A stretch of DNA of 46,685 nucleotides from positions 1 to 46,685 of the forward strand of contig NZ_KB291697.1 of assembly GCF_000320405.1 (NCBI RefSeq), written 5' to 3'. Position numbers and translations under genes: made by a program. The first letter of the stretch is position 1. Each line of letters begins with the position of its first letter. This DNA is from Clostridium celatum DSM 1785 (GTDB taxonomy: Bacteria; Bacillota; Clostridia; Clostridiales; Clostridiaceae). Shown here piece by piece: positions 35,311-43,860 of the stretch. The notes beneath the pieces were generated by a model. It was not told the origin of the DNA. It saw only the letters and a list, made by a program, of their open reading frames with translations, and did no database searches.

Positions 35311-36572
35311 ATAATATCCATTACCCTTGGTAGTTTAATAATAAATTCTGTTATTTCTACGGTACTATGTACAGATATAGTTCCTCTATGATTTTCTATA
35401 ATTTCTTTTACTATAGCTAGTCCTAAACCATGTTCTTTATCTATATCTTTTTTGGTTGTAAATCCAGCATTAAATATTTTTTCTATAATATTATCATCTA
35501 TTTTAGGACCATCATTTGTAATCTTAATAATAACATCTTTAATTCCGTAATATGTTCTAATAGTTATAATTCCTCTTTTATTCATAGCTGTAACAGAATT
35601 TCTCGCAATATTAGATATAACTCTTTGTATTTCTAACTCTGTTAAACTTGTATCTTCTAATTTAGCTTGTTCATCTATAATTACATTAATTCCTGTATGC
35701 TCTATACTACTCATAATCATAGCTATAGTTGAGCAATCACTATTTGCTATCTTTATCTCTTGTTTAATAGTATTATGTCCATTTATTATATCTTTTAATA
35801 ACTCTCCTAACCTCTCATGCTTACCCATAAGATGAAGACCATAAAGGTATGAAATTTGAGCTCCATAATCATGTTTAACCTTTTTAAGTTCATTTATTTT
35901 TTCTTCTAAGGCTACATTTAATAAGTCTATTTCCTTTGCCTTTTTCTCTATATAAGAAAAATATATAGTAATTCCAATTATAAAAACTCCTAATAATATA
36001 AATATTATCTCTTGCATTATAGGATTATCTCTCCCATGAATTATGCTATTAAAAGATGCTATAAAATCCACTACTACAGTTATTATAATCAATGTTACTA
36101 TAGATGATACTTTTGACCTAATACTTTTATAAATTTTATAGCATAACTCCCTTTTACTAAGCACCAAAAATGCCATTATAAATTGTGGCATGTACATAAA
36201 TATTACCATACCTAATTCTACATACTCTGCTGGTAAATTTGGCTGAATAAATGGGAAAAATATATTAGAGCAAATTAATAAATTTATGCATATAGCAAAA
36301 TATATCATACTAAATCCTATTGTTGCTCCTAAATGATCTTTCTTATATGTAATTGCTCCGAAAAGCATAACAACTATATGGCTTACAATAGCGCCTAAAC
36401 CCGAAGCTCCCATAATTGAAGATATAATCACAGTAACTATACATAAAATTACTATGTAAATCATCATTTCAAACTTATTCTTTTTACTTTTTTCATCAAC
36501 ACAAAAATTTATTATACCAATAATCATAACATATTGTAATACAGTGTTTATTAAATCTACTAAAAATATCAT
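35289..36572 (-). CDS. AgrC-like sensor histidine kinase (HPK10/GHKL)
   Basis: 427 residues. Six to seven N-terminal membrane helices (about 1-210) bind the peptide in AgrC proteins. A coiled-coil stretch (IEKKAKEIDLLNVALEEKIN) leads to His234 in KVKHDYGAQISYL, the phosphoacceptor. The ATPase has the N box NIARNSVTAM, the G1 region and HGLGLAIVKEI. It should sense the peptide made by agrB/agrD. The start ATG is 7 bases after the agrD stop; its ribosome binding site is weak (AAAGGG at the end of agrD), so coupling is likely. No LytTR response regulator (agrA) lies nearby. Confidence 0.9.
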   Translation of the reverse strand: MIFLVDLINTVLQYVMIIGIINFCVDEKSKKNKFEMMIYIVILCIVTVIISSIMGASGLGAIVSHIVVMLFGAITYKKDHLGATIGFSMIYFAICINLLICSNIFFPFIQPNLPAEYVELGMVIFMYMPQFIMAFLVLSKRELCYKIYKSIRSKVSSIVTLIIITVVVDFIASFNSIIHGRDNPIMQEIIFILLGVFIIGITIYFSYIEKKAKEIDLLNVALEEKINELKKVKHDYGAQISYLYGLHLMGKHERLGELLKDIINGHNTIKQEIKIANSDCSTIAMIMSSIEHTGINVIIDEQAKLEDTSLTELEIQRVISNIARNSVTAMNKRGIITIRTYYGIKDVIIKITNDGPKIDDNIIEKIFNAGFTTKKDIDKEHGLGLAIVKEIIENHRGTISVHSTVEITEFIIKLPRVMDIIKVNEIS

Positions 36573-36579
36573 TTTAAAA

Positions 36580-36708
36580 CTATCTTAGCCCTTTCATTGA
36601 GTCTGGTATTTCTTCTACACCTATTGTAAGTAGTGATGCTGTTCCTGAATTTATCATTACACTTGTTAACATTAATATAAAACATCCTAAGTATTTTTTT
36701 AGTTTCAT
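36580..36708 (-). CDS. agrD: AgrD-like cyclic autoinducer precursor with Ser at the ring position
   Basis: 42 residues, missed by length-based ORF calls. It has an AGGAGGTGA ribosome binding site and lies between agrB and agrC. The N-terminal amphipathic helix (MKLKKYLGCFILMLTSVM) is as in AgrD; the C-terminal tail GVEEIPDSMKGLR fits the conserved acidic recognition segment. Aligning EIP with the KVP of S. aureus AgrD places the ring at S25-L-L-T-I29, with Ser in place of Cys. The only Cys (9) is in the leader, so the product would be a five-residue macrolactone rather than a thiolactone. Identification as AgrD is firm from context; the ring boundaries are inferred. Confidence 0.8.
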   Translation of the reverse strand: MKLKKYLGCFILMLTSVMINSGTASLLTIGVEEIPDSMKGLR

Positions 36709-36731
36709 ACCTTCACCTCCTAATCCTATGC

Positions 36732-37289
36732 TTACTTTCCATATTTATTAAACATAAACATAACTTGTATAATATTTGCCCATACTATTATTTGAGAAAA
36801 CCATTTAACTTTAAACATAATTAATGAAATTATACTTAAAATTATTATATTAGTAATTCCTATAAATCTATTTCTTTTAATAAGATCTTTTCTAGTTAAA
36901 GGCATTTTATAATTTATAACTGGCGCCTTATTATATACACAAAAAATACTCATTAAATTTATTATAAAACAGCCTACTAAACTTAAATCACTAGTATTTG
37001 CTAATAAAATAATTGCTAATACCAAAATGAATGTAGCCAAAAAACATCTAATTTGGCTGTCTTCGTGATATCCGCCTATAAATGGTTTTGTAATTGACAT
37101 AATTCCAAGTATTAATATAGCCTCTTTTAAATGTCCAAACACAGCTAATATCAGCACAATAATTATAATTTTTATAACTTCATATAAAAATACTCTAAGA
37201 GTATATTCCATTTGCTCTTCTTGTTCTTCAGTATAGTTATTATATTTGGATAAATCTCCAATTATATTTCTTGAAAGTTTTTTTATCAT
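36732..37289 (-). CDS. agrB: AgrB-like peptide-processing membrane endopeptidase
   Basis: 185 residues, accessory gene regulator B family. Catalytic His75 and Cys82 are in GGYHEDSQIRC, the His-x6-Cys pair of AgrB, which cleaves the AgrD tail and forms the ring. About five to six membrane helices follow. The start has only a modest AGG ribosome binding site. First gene of agrBDC; the promoter region has two ACAGG repeats. The length fits AgrB (~190). The partner response regulator is not in the window. Confidence 0.93.
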   Translation of the reverse strand: MIKKLSRNIIGDLSKYNNYTEEQEEQMEYTLRVFLYEVIKIIIIVLILAVFGHLKEAILILGIMSITKPFIGGYHEDSQIRCFLATFILVLAIILLANTSDLSLVGCFIINLMSIFCVYNKAPVINYKMPLTRKDLIKRNRFIGITNIIILSIISLIMFKVKWFSQIIVWANIIQVMFMFNKYGK

Positions 37290-37327
37290 TTAATTACCTA
37301 TAATTCATTCGACATTTTTCTACTTTA

Positions 37328-37368
37328 ATTATAGCATTTTATCCTGTTTATGTATAGCTTTTCCTGTT
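37328..37368 (-). promoter_or_regulatory. agrB promoter with two ACAGG direct repeats
   Basis: On the minus strand AACAGGAAAA and AACAGGATAA lie 20 bases apart (37343-37348 and 37363-37368 are the CCTGTT cores on the plus strand). TATAAT (37328-37333) is the -10, with a weak TATACA -35 17 bases upstream (37351-37356). Two in-phase direct repeats near a poor -35 are as expected for an AgrA-type LytTR activator (consensus ACAGTT). Confidence 0.5.
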
Positions 37369-37470
37369 ATATAATTCAATTTATATAATTTTATTGTCAA
37401 TTTTAATTTTATAGTCTTTATTAAATGAAATCTTTTATGTTAAACCTAATTTTAATAATCTCTGCTAAAA

Positions 37471-37513
37471 TTTAGACCAAAGGCATATTTTGTAAAATAA
37501 CCTTTGGCCTAAA
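37471..37513 (-). terminator. Terminator after the 81-aa zinc ribbon gene
   Basis: TTTAGACCAAAGG (37471-37483) pairs with CCTTTGGCCTAAA (37501-37513). The one mismatch becomes G-U on the minus strand. TTTTAG follows. It begins 8 bases past the stop. Confidence 0.7.
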
Positions 37514-37520
37514 TTTGATA

Positions 37521-37766
37521 TTATAATATTTTCCTTATATTAGATATATCATATTCTTTAATTAACTTTTTATTATCTTCTGTATAAATTATTAAACTAA
37601 CCTTTCCTTCCTTATATCTTAAATAATTACCTTTACTTTTGCTACCAATTACATTTACAGATTTACCTCTCTTTAGTTCCTTAATATTAGTTGAGTTACA
37701 ATACTCACATTTATCATTTATTGTGAATACTCTTTGACAATCTAAACAGTAATTTAATTTTTGCAT
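37521..37766 (-). CDS. Small zinc ribbon protein (81 aa)
   Basis: 81 residues. N-terminal zinc ribbon NYCLDCQRVF...CEYCNS (two Cys-x2-Cys pairs, at 7-10 and 20-23). The C-terminal half (about 40-81) is a small beta domain rich in Lys, Tyr and Ile (YKEGKVSLIIYTEDNKKL). RBS AGGGGGAG. No function is known. It lies alone between agrB and the phosphate transporter and has its own terminator. Confidence 0.72.
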   Translation of the reverse strand: MQKLNYCLDCQRVFTINDKCEYCNSTNIKELKRGKSVNVIGSKSKGNYLRYKEGKVSLIIYTEDNKKLIKEYDISNIRKIL

Positions 37767-37931
37767 TATAGCTCCCCCTATAAATTTAATCTGAACATTT
37801 ACATATTAAATTTATATGAGTTTTTAATTATTTATATAACAAAATTTATAATAAACATTTTATATAAAAATAATTTTATACAAAACATAAATTTTTCTTA
37901 TAACTTTACTACTTTTCTAATTTATAAATCA

Positions 37932-39557
37932 CTAAACATGAATCTTATGGTTATGATTTTCTTTAACTGTAGCTATATTATTTGCATGATCCCCAATTCT
38001 TTCTAAATTTGATAATAAATCAAAAAATATTAATCCTGCATCTGTATAACATTTCTTAGAATTTAATCTTATTATATTATTATTTCTAAATTTTCTTTCA
38101 AGCATATCTATGCGCTCTTCTACTTCATCAACAACTTCATCTTCATTTTCATCTTCTTTAATAAATCTTCTTATAGCTATATCTACAGAGCTTAAAGTTA
38201 CTTCAAAAATTTCTTTAATCTCATTTAATGCTTCTTTAGATATTTCAATTTTATTATTAAATTTATTTATAGCCAGTTCTACAATATTTTCACAATGATC
38301 CCCTATTCTTTCTATATCATTAATGGTATGATACACTTCACTAATTAACTCTGCATTTTCCTTAGGTAAATTATGTTGTGAAAACTCCACTAAATAATCA
38401 GTAATATCCTTTTCTAATATATTAATAATATTTTCATTTTCATATACATTTTTTATATCATTATCATCTCCATAAAAAAATGCTTTCATTGCTAATTGAA
38501 AATTATCTCTTGCAATTTGGGCCATTCTTACAGTCTCCTTGACTACTTGAGTACTTGCTACAACAGGAGTTTCTAAGAGCTTTTTATCTAAATATATTGC
38601 TCCACATATTTCTTTTTTCTCATCATCAGGTAAAACCTTATTTACAAACTTAACAAAATAATTTGATATAGGTAATACAACTATGGTTATCACTATATTA
38701 AAAATTGTATGAGCATTGGCAACTTGCCTACCTAAATTATACGGGGTTAAATATGCTACAATTCTTATAACATAAGCTGAAAGTGGTAAAAATATTATAG
38801 TTCCAAATATTTTAAATAATAAATGTAAAAGAGCTGCTTTTTTAGCAGTTTTATTTGCCGTTAAAGATGCTATTATGGCTGTAACACAAGTTCCTATATT
38901 ACATCCTAATACTATAGGAAAAGCAATTTTCATATCAATTGTTCCTGCCGAAGCTAAAGCTACTAATATTGATGTTGTTGCCGAAGAGCTTTGTACTATA
39001 GCTGTCATTACAACACCAACTAAGACACCAAGTATTGAATATTTCCCCATTACTATGATTATCTCTTTAAAAACTTCTAGTTCTGCTATAGGCTGCATAG
39101 ATGATGACATTAAGTTCATCCCCATAAATAATATCCCAAAACCTACTGAAATCACAGCAATATCTCGTATCTTTTTCTTTTTAGATACTAACATTAATAT
39201 CGCACCTATTCCTATAAATATTGGTGCTACAACTTCTAGCTTAAAACTTACCATTTGTGCTGTTATTGTTGTTCCTATATTAGAACCTAATATAACACCT
39301 GTTGCTTGTATTAATGACATAAGTCCTGCATTAACAAAGCTTACAACCATAACTGTAGTTGCACTAGAACTTTGAATCACAGCTGTTACTATAGTTCCTA
39401 CAAAAACACCCATCATTTTATTATTTGTTATTTTTTCTAATATACCTTTTAACTTCTCACCTGCGACATTTTCTAGGCCATCCCCCATCAGCTTCATTCC
39501 GTATAAAAACAAACCTAATCCTCCGAATATACCTGTAAAAATTTCAAACCCACTCAT
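37932..39557 (-). CDS. Na+/phosphate cotransporter with C-terminal PhoU domain (NptA/PNaS family)
   Basis: 541 residues. Two Na_Pi_cotrans repeats with the signature QSSSAT at about 62-67 and again near 188, and paired GSNIGTTITA/GCNIGTCVTA loops. About eight membrane helices lie in residues 1-310. The C-terminal 200 residues are helical PhoU-like (HTINDIERIGDHCENI and LLSNLERIGDHANNI), each with the E-R-I-G-D-H metal motif. It imports phosphate with sodium, and the PhoU part may regulate flux. RBS GAGGGG. Monocistronic. Confidence 0.94.
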   Translation of the reverse strand: MSGFEIFTGIFGGLGLFLYGMKLMGDGLENVAGEKLKGILEKITNNKMMGVFVGTIVTAVIQSSSATTVMVVSFVNAGLMSLIQATGVILGSNIGTTITAQMVSFKLEVVAPIFIGIGAILMLVSKKKKIRDIAVISVGFGILFMGMNLMSSSMQPIAELEVFKEIIIVMGKYSILGVLVGVVMTAIVQSSSATTSILVALASAGTIDMKIAFPIVLGCNIGTCVTAIIASLTANKTAKKAALLHLLFKIFGTIIFLPLSAYVIRIVAYLTPYNLGRQVANAHTIFNIVITIVVLPISNYFVKFVNKVLPDDEKKEICGAIYLDKKLLETPVVASTQVVKETVRMAQIARDNFQLAMKAFFYGDDNDIKNVYENENIINILEKDITDYLVEFSQHNLPKENAELISEVYHTINDIERIGDHCENIVELAINKFNNKIEISKEALNEIKEIFEVTLSSVDIAIRRFIKEDENEDEVVDEVEERIDMLERKFRNNNIIRLNSKKCYTDAGLIFFDLLSNLERIGDHANNIATVKENHNHKIHV

Positions 39558-39684
39558 ACTTTTTTCTTATCCCCTCATAATCGTATTTTTAAAATTTATG
39601 TATACTTTAAACTTTTTATTCATCATTTAATTTTACATTTTACTAATAATACTTAAACTATAAAAATACTACTTTAAAATAAAT

Positions 39685-39717
39685 AAAAAATAGTGTTATG
39701 CAATAACACTATTTTTT
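39685..39717. terminator. Terminator hairpin downstream of the 107-aa ORF
   Basis: A perfect 15-bp stem AAAAAATAGTGTTAT/ATAACACTATTTTTT with a three-base loop. It is symmetric, so it could serve either direction; only the 107-residue minus gene points into it. Confidence 0.85.
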
Positions 39718-39735
39718 ATTATAAATATTAAAACT

Positions 39736-40059
39736 CTATTCATATAAAATTTTGCAAGTTGAAAAATCTAAATAATCTCTATATTCAAATTTACATGCTT
39801 TTAGAAAATTCTCCTCACTCCAAAAATTATTTCCTATAATACAATTACTATCTACTACCTCACTTAATTCATTATATGATATTACATTATTATTTTCATT
39901 AATTGCTCCTTTGATACATTTTAAAATATCAGAATCATATTTATCCTTAACTAAGGTTTCTGCCTCTACATTAAACTTTAAATCCCACACTATAAATTTC
40001 TTTTCATTAGATAAATTTGAATCTTTTTTAATAGAAAGTGAATTAACTTTTATTTTCAT
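39736..40059 (-). CDS. Hypothetical protein (107 aa)
   Basis: 107 residues from the ATG at 40059, placed by GGAGGG six bases upstream; an ATG six codons earlier lies inside the ribosome binding site. The protein starts MKIKVNSLSIKKD and has a lysine-rich beta-strand region followed by SYNELSEVVDSNCIIGNNFW and YRDYLDFSTCKILYE. No membrane segment or known motif is seen, and the family is not recognised. It is followed by a strong terminator. Confidence 0.6.
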   Translation of the reverse strand: MKIKVNSLSIKKDSNLSNEKKFIVWDLKFNVEAETLVKDKYDSDILKCIKGAINENNNVISYNELSEVVDSNCIIGNNFWSEENFLKACKFEYRDYLDFSTCKILYE

Positions 40060-40405
40060 ATTTATCCCTCCAAACATTTAATGTATACCTTTACATATTA
40101 GATTATATTAATCTACTTTCAAAATTAATCCTATTATTTTATTTATACTAAATATTTCGTATTTTATTTTTCTACTTTTTATTTATATATTTTTATCTAT
40201 ACTTTATCTTTCGTACAAAACAGCCATAAAAATCATATATTAAAATAGTATTTATATACTAACTTTTCTTTATATATTCATTGAATTTACTATTACTTAT
40301 AAAGCTATATTCTATTTATAATATAAGATTCTAGATATATTTTTTTAACCTTACTTAAATTAAAGTAACTAAAGTTTTATCACTTAATACATGGAGGATA
40401 TTAAA
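40060..40405. other. AT-rich divergent intergenic region, no gene seen
   Basis: About 346 bases between two divergent small genes. Both strands are dense in stops and AT runs. It probably holds both promoters, but no unambiguous -35/-10 pair, operator or hairpin stands out. Confidence 0.5.
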
Positions 40406-40837
40406 TTGAAATGTAAGAATAAAGATACTATGGCTGAAGACATAGAAAATTATTTAAATGATTTAGATATACAACTTGCAAATCTTGAGAAACTCGGTTC
40501 TTCCCTTTTAGTAATCGGATATGCCTTATTTGTGTACGGATCTAATATAGATATTCTTGATACCTTAGGTATAAATAACACTGGCCAAACTGCTACCTCT
40601 ATAACTCTTCAAGGTGGCGAACTAATTTTATATGGATATATACTACTATTTATAGTTTCAGCAAAAAGATTAGAAGAAAAAATTTTTGAAAATGAAGCTA
40701 CCGAAAATACTTATGTACTTTCACCATACCAAAAATTATATTTTTCATACTGGGTAGCTATATTTATGAATTTACTTAGAGTTAGTGCATTATCTGAATT
40801 AGATTATTTAAATAAGTCTGGTGAAGCTTTTGTATAA
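40406..40837 (+). CDS. Hypothetical small membrane protein
   Basis: 143 residues if the TTG at 40406 is the start: GGAGGA lies seven bases before it. The ATG at 40391 is in frame but overlaps that ribosome binding site. A soluble acidic N-terminal stretch (EDIENYLNDLDIQLANLEKLG) leads to two membrane helices (LLVIGYALFVYGSNIDIL and LILYGYILLFIVSAK), and a third weaker hydrophobic segment lies near 105-125. No family is recognised. A hairpin terminator follows. Neighbours give no hint. Confidence 0.6.
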   Translation: MKCKNKDTMAEDIENYLNDLDIQLANLEKLGSSLLVIGYALFVYGSNIDILDTLGINNTGQTATSITLQGGELILYGYILLFIVSAKRLEEKIFENEATENTYVLSPYQKLYFSYWVAIFMNLLRVSALSELDYLNKSGEAFV

Positions 40838-40862
40838 TTTATATTATTTTATTTATAATAAA

Positions 40863-40899
40863 GCTCCATACCTTTGTATTTTACGATACATTATGGAGC
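40863..40899 (+). terminator. Terminator after the small membrane protein
   Basis: GCTCCATA (40863-40870) pairs with TATGGAGC (40892-40899), with an inner GTAT/ATAC stem, followed by AAACCTTTTC. It is a moderate terminator. Confidence 0.5.
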
Positions 40900-41070
40900 A
40901 AACCTTTTCTTATTTCAACTTATTAATAGCTTCTTATATTTACTTATAATACAAAAAATTCTTTTATTCAAAATAATTTACAATATTAATTTCCTTTAAA
41001 TAATGTATTTTTATTTTTATTTAACATAAAACAATATTAACATAACTTTTAAATAATTTAGGAGGTAATT

Positions 41071-41475
41071 ATGTCAAAAAGTGAAAAGATATCTCAAGTA
41101 CTTAATGAAAGTAATACTGACCTTAACTTACATGAAATAAAAGCTAAAACTGGTGCTGGTAATGGATTTAAATATCATACTTCTACTTCTAAAAGCTCAC
41201 TTATCAATAACACTAATAAATCTAAAAAAATATATGATATAGTTACAAATATTGAAGGTAAAATAAACTTACATAAAATTAAATCTCAAACTGGTGCTGG
41301 TAATGGTTTTAAAGATCTTTCAAGTAATAATATAAAAGAAAATATTTCTGATTCCAGAGCCTACGCCCATAAGAGCCATAAAATTCATGCAATATTTCAT
41401 GCTTCCGATAGAAAGCTTAATTTACATGAAATAAAAGCTAAAACTGGTCCTGGTAATGGTTATAAGCAACATTAA
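41071..41475 (+). CDS. Three-repeat protein with LNLHEIKAKTGAGNGFK motif
   Basis: 134 residues, no signal peptide or membrane helix, basic. The 17-residue core (L/I)NLH(E/K)IK(A/S)(K/Q)TG(A/P)GNG(F/Y)K occurs three times, at residues 18-34, 65-81 and 116-132. Each is preceded about 12 residues earlier by a short Ile-rich helix (KISQVLNES, KKIYDIVTN, HKIHAIFHA). The linkers are Ser/Asn/Lys-rich and variable. Copies 1 and 3 are almost identical in DNA. RBS AGGAGG. The family is not recognised. The protein could be a multivalent binding protein or a multi-core precursor peptide. A perfect terminator follows, shared with the convergent diguanylate cyclase gene. Confidence 0.75.
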   Translation: MSKSEKISQVLNESNTDLNLHEIKAKTGAGNGFKYHTSTSKSSLINNTNKSKKIYDIVTNIEGKINLHKIKSQTGAGNGFKDLSSNNIKENISDSRAYAHKSHKIHAIFHASDRKLNLHEIKAKTGPGNGYKQH

Positions 41476-41523
41476 AAAAAGTAAAGCTTGCTCCATAAAG
41501 TTAAGGTGCAAGCTTTACTTTTT
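41476..41523. terminator. Bidirectional terminator
   Basis: A perfect 16-bp stem (AAAAAGTAAAGCTTGC, 41476-41491 with 41508-41523) and a 16-base loop. It lies directly after the three-repeat gene and overlaps the stop of the convergent GGDEF gene. Confidence 0.85.
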
Positions 41524-43654
41524 ATTTCTCTGAAATTATAACCTTATTTTTCCCACTATTTTTCGCTTTATATAAAGCTTCATCAGCAATACCAATTATC
41601 TTATTTGCTTGTATTTCATAATTATCAATTAATTTAACCCCCATACTTATAGTTAAATCAACTTGTCCTTTATCTTCGAAAACAAAATTTAAATTTTCTA
41701 TGTTTTGTCTAATTCTTTCTGCTATAATCTCTGTATTTGTATCATCAGTATCAACAACTACAACCAAAAATTCCTCTCCGCCATATCTTCCTACTATATC
41801 ACATTTCCTAATAGAATAATTTATAGCTTCTGCTACATTTTTTATAGCCTCATCTCCACATTGATGACCATATACATCATTAATATTTTTAAAATTATCT
41901 ATATCAATCATCATTACAGATAAATTGAAGCCCTCATGCTTTCCTTTGTTATGTAATTTATAATATCTTTTAAGTACTTCTCTTCTATTATATATATTTG
42001 TCAATACATCATGAGTCGCAGAATATTTAACTTCTTTATATAATCTTGAATTTTCTAAAGCAATTCCTATATAAGTAGATAATATTTTTAAAGTTGTTAA
42101 CTCCTTAATTCCATACTTACTTTTTTCACAATGTTGAGTGCTAATAACACCTATTATATTTTCTCCTATAATTATTGGAACAAACATTAAGGATTGAGCA
42201 ATTCTTCCCGACTCTAAATTTTGATCTATTTTATTATTTTCTAAAGCCTCAATGTCTCCACTTATATATTTTTTATACTCTTTTATAGTATCTCCAATTA
42301 ATATCTCTTTCTTATTATTTATACAATAAGACGTAAAAGTATTTTCATTAACATATCTATTATCTACAGATATTCTCTCTTTTTCCTTTAAAATAAGTTC
42401 ATATTTATACTTACAAATACTTTCATCATAAATAACTATTTGAAGTAAATCGAATTCAATTAAACTTTTTACTTCACTTATTATAACATTTAAAATATCT
42501 TCTTTTTCTAAGTTTGATATTATACTTTGTCCAACTTTATATAAAGCTTCTGCTTGTTTATATAACACCTTATACGTCTTTTCTATTAATTGTTGCTTCT
42601 TATCATCTAATATATCTAGCTTAATATTTTTATTTTTTTCAGCCTCTTTCTTAAATTCCACATATCTTTCCAAATAAAAATATGCTTTCTTATACATTCC
42701 TAAACCTTTATAAGCTTCACTAGAAAACTTACAAAATAATGCTTCATCTATACTTGCCCCATTATTTTCTCGTATACTTTCAATTTCCTGCAACTTAGAT
42801 ATAGCAATATCAAAGTTTTTCATCTTTAAATCTAAAGCAATCCAATTAAATAATATTTCTACAACCCATATAAAGCAGTCTATATTTTTAGCAATTAATA
42901 AAGCTTCTTTATAAATATCATCTGCTTCACTATACCATTGTTTCTCTACATATATATTTGCCTTAACTACTAAAACATTAAATAGTATTTTAGGAGCATA
43001 ATCTTTAGAAATCTTATATGCCTTTTTTATAGACTTAACAGCCTCATCTAAATTTTTTAAATTTCTCTCACATTCTGCTTTATTTATATAAGTAATAACT
43101 TCGTGTTCTCTATATTCAAAATAAGCTGCTTTTATTAATTCATCTAAAACTTCTTTTGCTTTATCAAATTCTTCTAATTCCATATATAACCCTGACATAT
43201 TTACTTTAATGGCCGCTAGGCTTTCTTGATTGTTATACTCTTCAGCAAGATTTATGCCCTTTAATGCCCATTCCATTGCTAAATCATACTTGCCATCTCT
43301 ACCATAATCAGCTATAAGAGAAACTATAGAGTTCAATATACCATCTTTATCTTCCTGAATTTTAAATAATTTAAAAGCTTTTATATGATATATTATTGCA
43401 TTTTCAAAATCCATGTTCTTATAATAAACTTTTCCCTTTTCAATTAAAAACCATGGATAAGCTTGCTGTAAATCATTTTCTTTGCAATAATTTATTAATT
43501 TATCTATTACATCCTTTGCTTCAACTACACTTAATAGATTTATTTTTTTACTTAATATTTTAGCATATTGACCATCACTTTTTAATTCGTCTAACGCAAC
43601 TATTTCTTCATCTACTCTTATTACCATTTCTAATATCAACTCTCTTATTTGCAT
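41522..43654 (-). CDS. Cytoplasmic TPR-GAF-GGDEF diguanylate cyclase
   Basis: 710 residues (or 701 from an ATG at 43627, which has GAGAG about 12 bases upstream; the ATG at 43654 lacks a ribosome binding site). TPR-like helix pairs fill about 40-340 (AYPWFLIEKGKVYYKNMDFENAIIYHIKAFKLF-type units). A coiled coil leads to a GAF domain (about 380-520). The GGDEF domain has GGEEF at 625-629, so it is predicted active, and an RxxD inhibitory site at 616-619 five residues before it. It makes cyclic di-GMP in response to a TPR- or GAF-borne signal. No membrane segment, so it is soluble. Monocistronic, with no EAL gene nearby. Confidence 0.92.
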   Translation of the reverse strand: MQIRELILEMVIRVDEEIVALDELKSDGQYAKILSKKINLLSVVEAKDVIDKLINYCKENDLQQAYPWFLIEKGKVYYKNMDFENAIIYHIKAFKLFKIQEDKDGILNSIVSLIADYGRDGKYDLAMEWALKGINLAEEYNNQESLAAIKVNMSGLYMELEEFDKAKEVLDELIKAAYFEYREHEVITYINKAECERNLKNLDEAVKSIKKAYKISKDYAPKILFNVLVVKANIYVEKQWYSEADDIYKEALLIAKNIDCFIWVVEILFNWIALDLKMKNFDIAISKLQEIESIRENNGASIDEALFCKFSSEAYKGLGMYKKAYFYLERYVEFKKEAEKNKNIKLDILDDKKQQLIEKTYKVLYKQAEALYKVGQSIISNLEKEDILNVIISEVKSLIEFDLLQIVIYDESICKYKYELILKEKERISVDNRYVNENTFTSYCINNKKEILIGDTIKEYKKYISGDIEALENNKIDQNLESGRIAQSLMFVPIIIGENIIGVISTQHCEKSKYGIKELTTLKILSTYIGIALENSRLYKEVKYSATHDVLTNIYNRREVLKRYYKLHNKGKHEGFNLSVMMIDIDNFKNINDVYGHQCGDEAIKNVAEAINYSIRKCDIVGRYGGEEFLVVVVDTDDTNTEIIAERIRQNIENLNFVFEDKGQVDLTISMGVKLIDNYEIQANKIIGIADEALYKAKNSGKNKVIISEK

Positions 43655-43860
43655 ATATATTTATATTTTATATTAAATAAATTCCATAGGTCAACCTTTT
43701 TTCCTATAATATTCCAAAGAAAGTTCTTATTATTATTTAAAATACCTTTTTAGATAATTTTTAAATATCCTTTTTAGTATTTTTATTTTTTTTTGAAACA
43801 AAACAATATTATAAAAAATATTATATTTAATTATGATTAATATTTTAAACGGAGATAATT

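Noticed and set aside
37761..38006. 81-codon plus-strand ORF
   Set aside because: Runs across AT-rich intergenic DNA into the antisense of the phosphate transporter. Composition is almost only Ile, Asn, Tyr, Phe and Leu, with no ribosome binding site.
38875..39375. 166-codon plus-strand ORF
   Set aside because: It is antisense to the NptA-type phosphate transporter, has no ribosome binding site and its translation is a low-complexity mirror of the membrane protein.
40060..40405. Possible small RNA or riboswitch between the two divergent small genes
   Set aside because: No conserved riboswitch core or stable hairpin could be seen; the region is simply AT-rich.
41122..41466. Three similar DNA segments considered as a CRISPR or mobile repeat
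   Set aside because: All three are in the same reading frame of one gene and encode a conserved peptide core; spacing is 141 and 153 bases.
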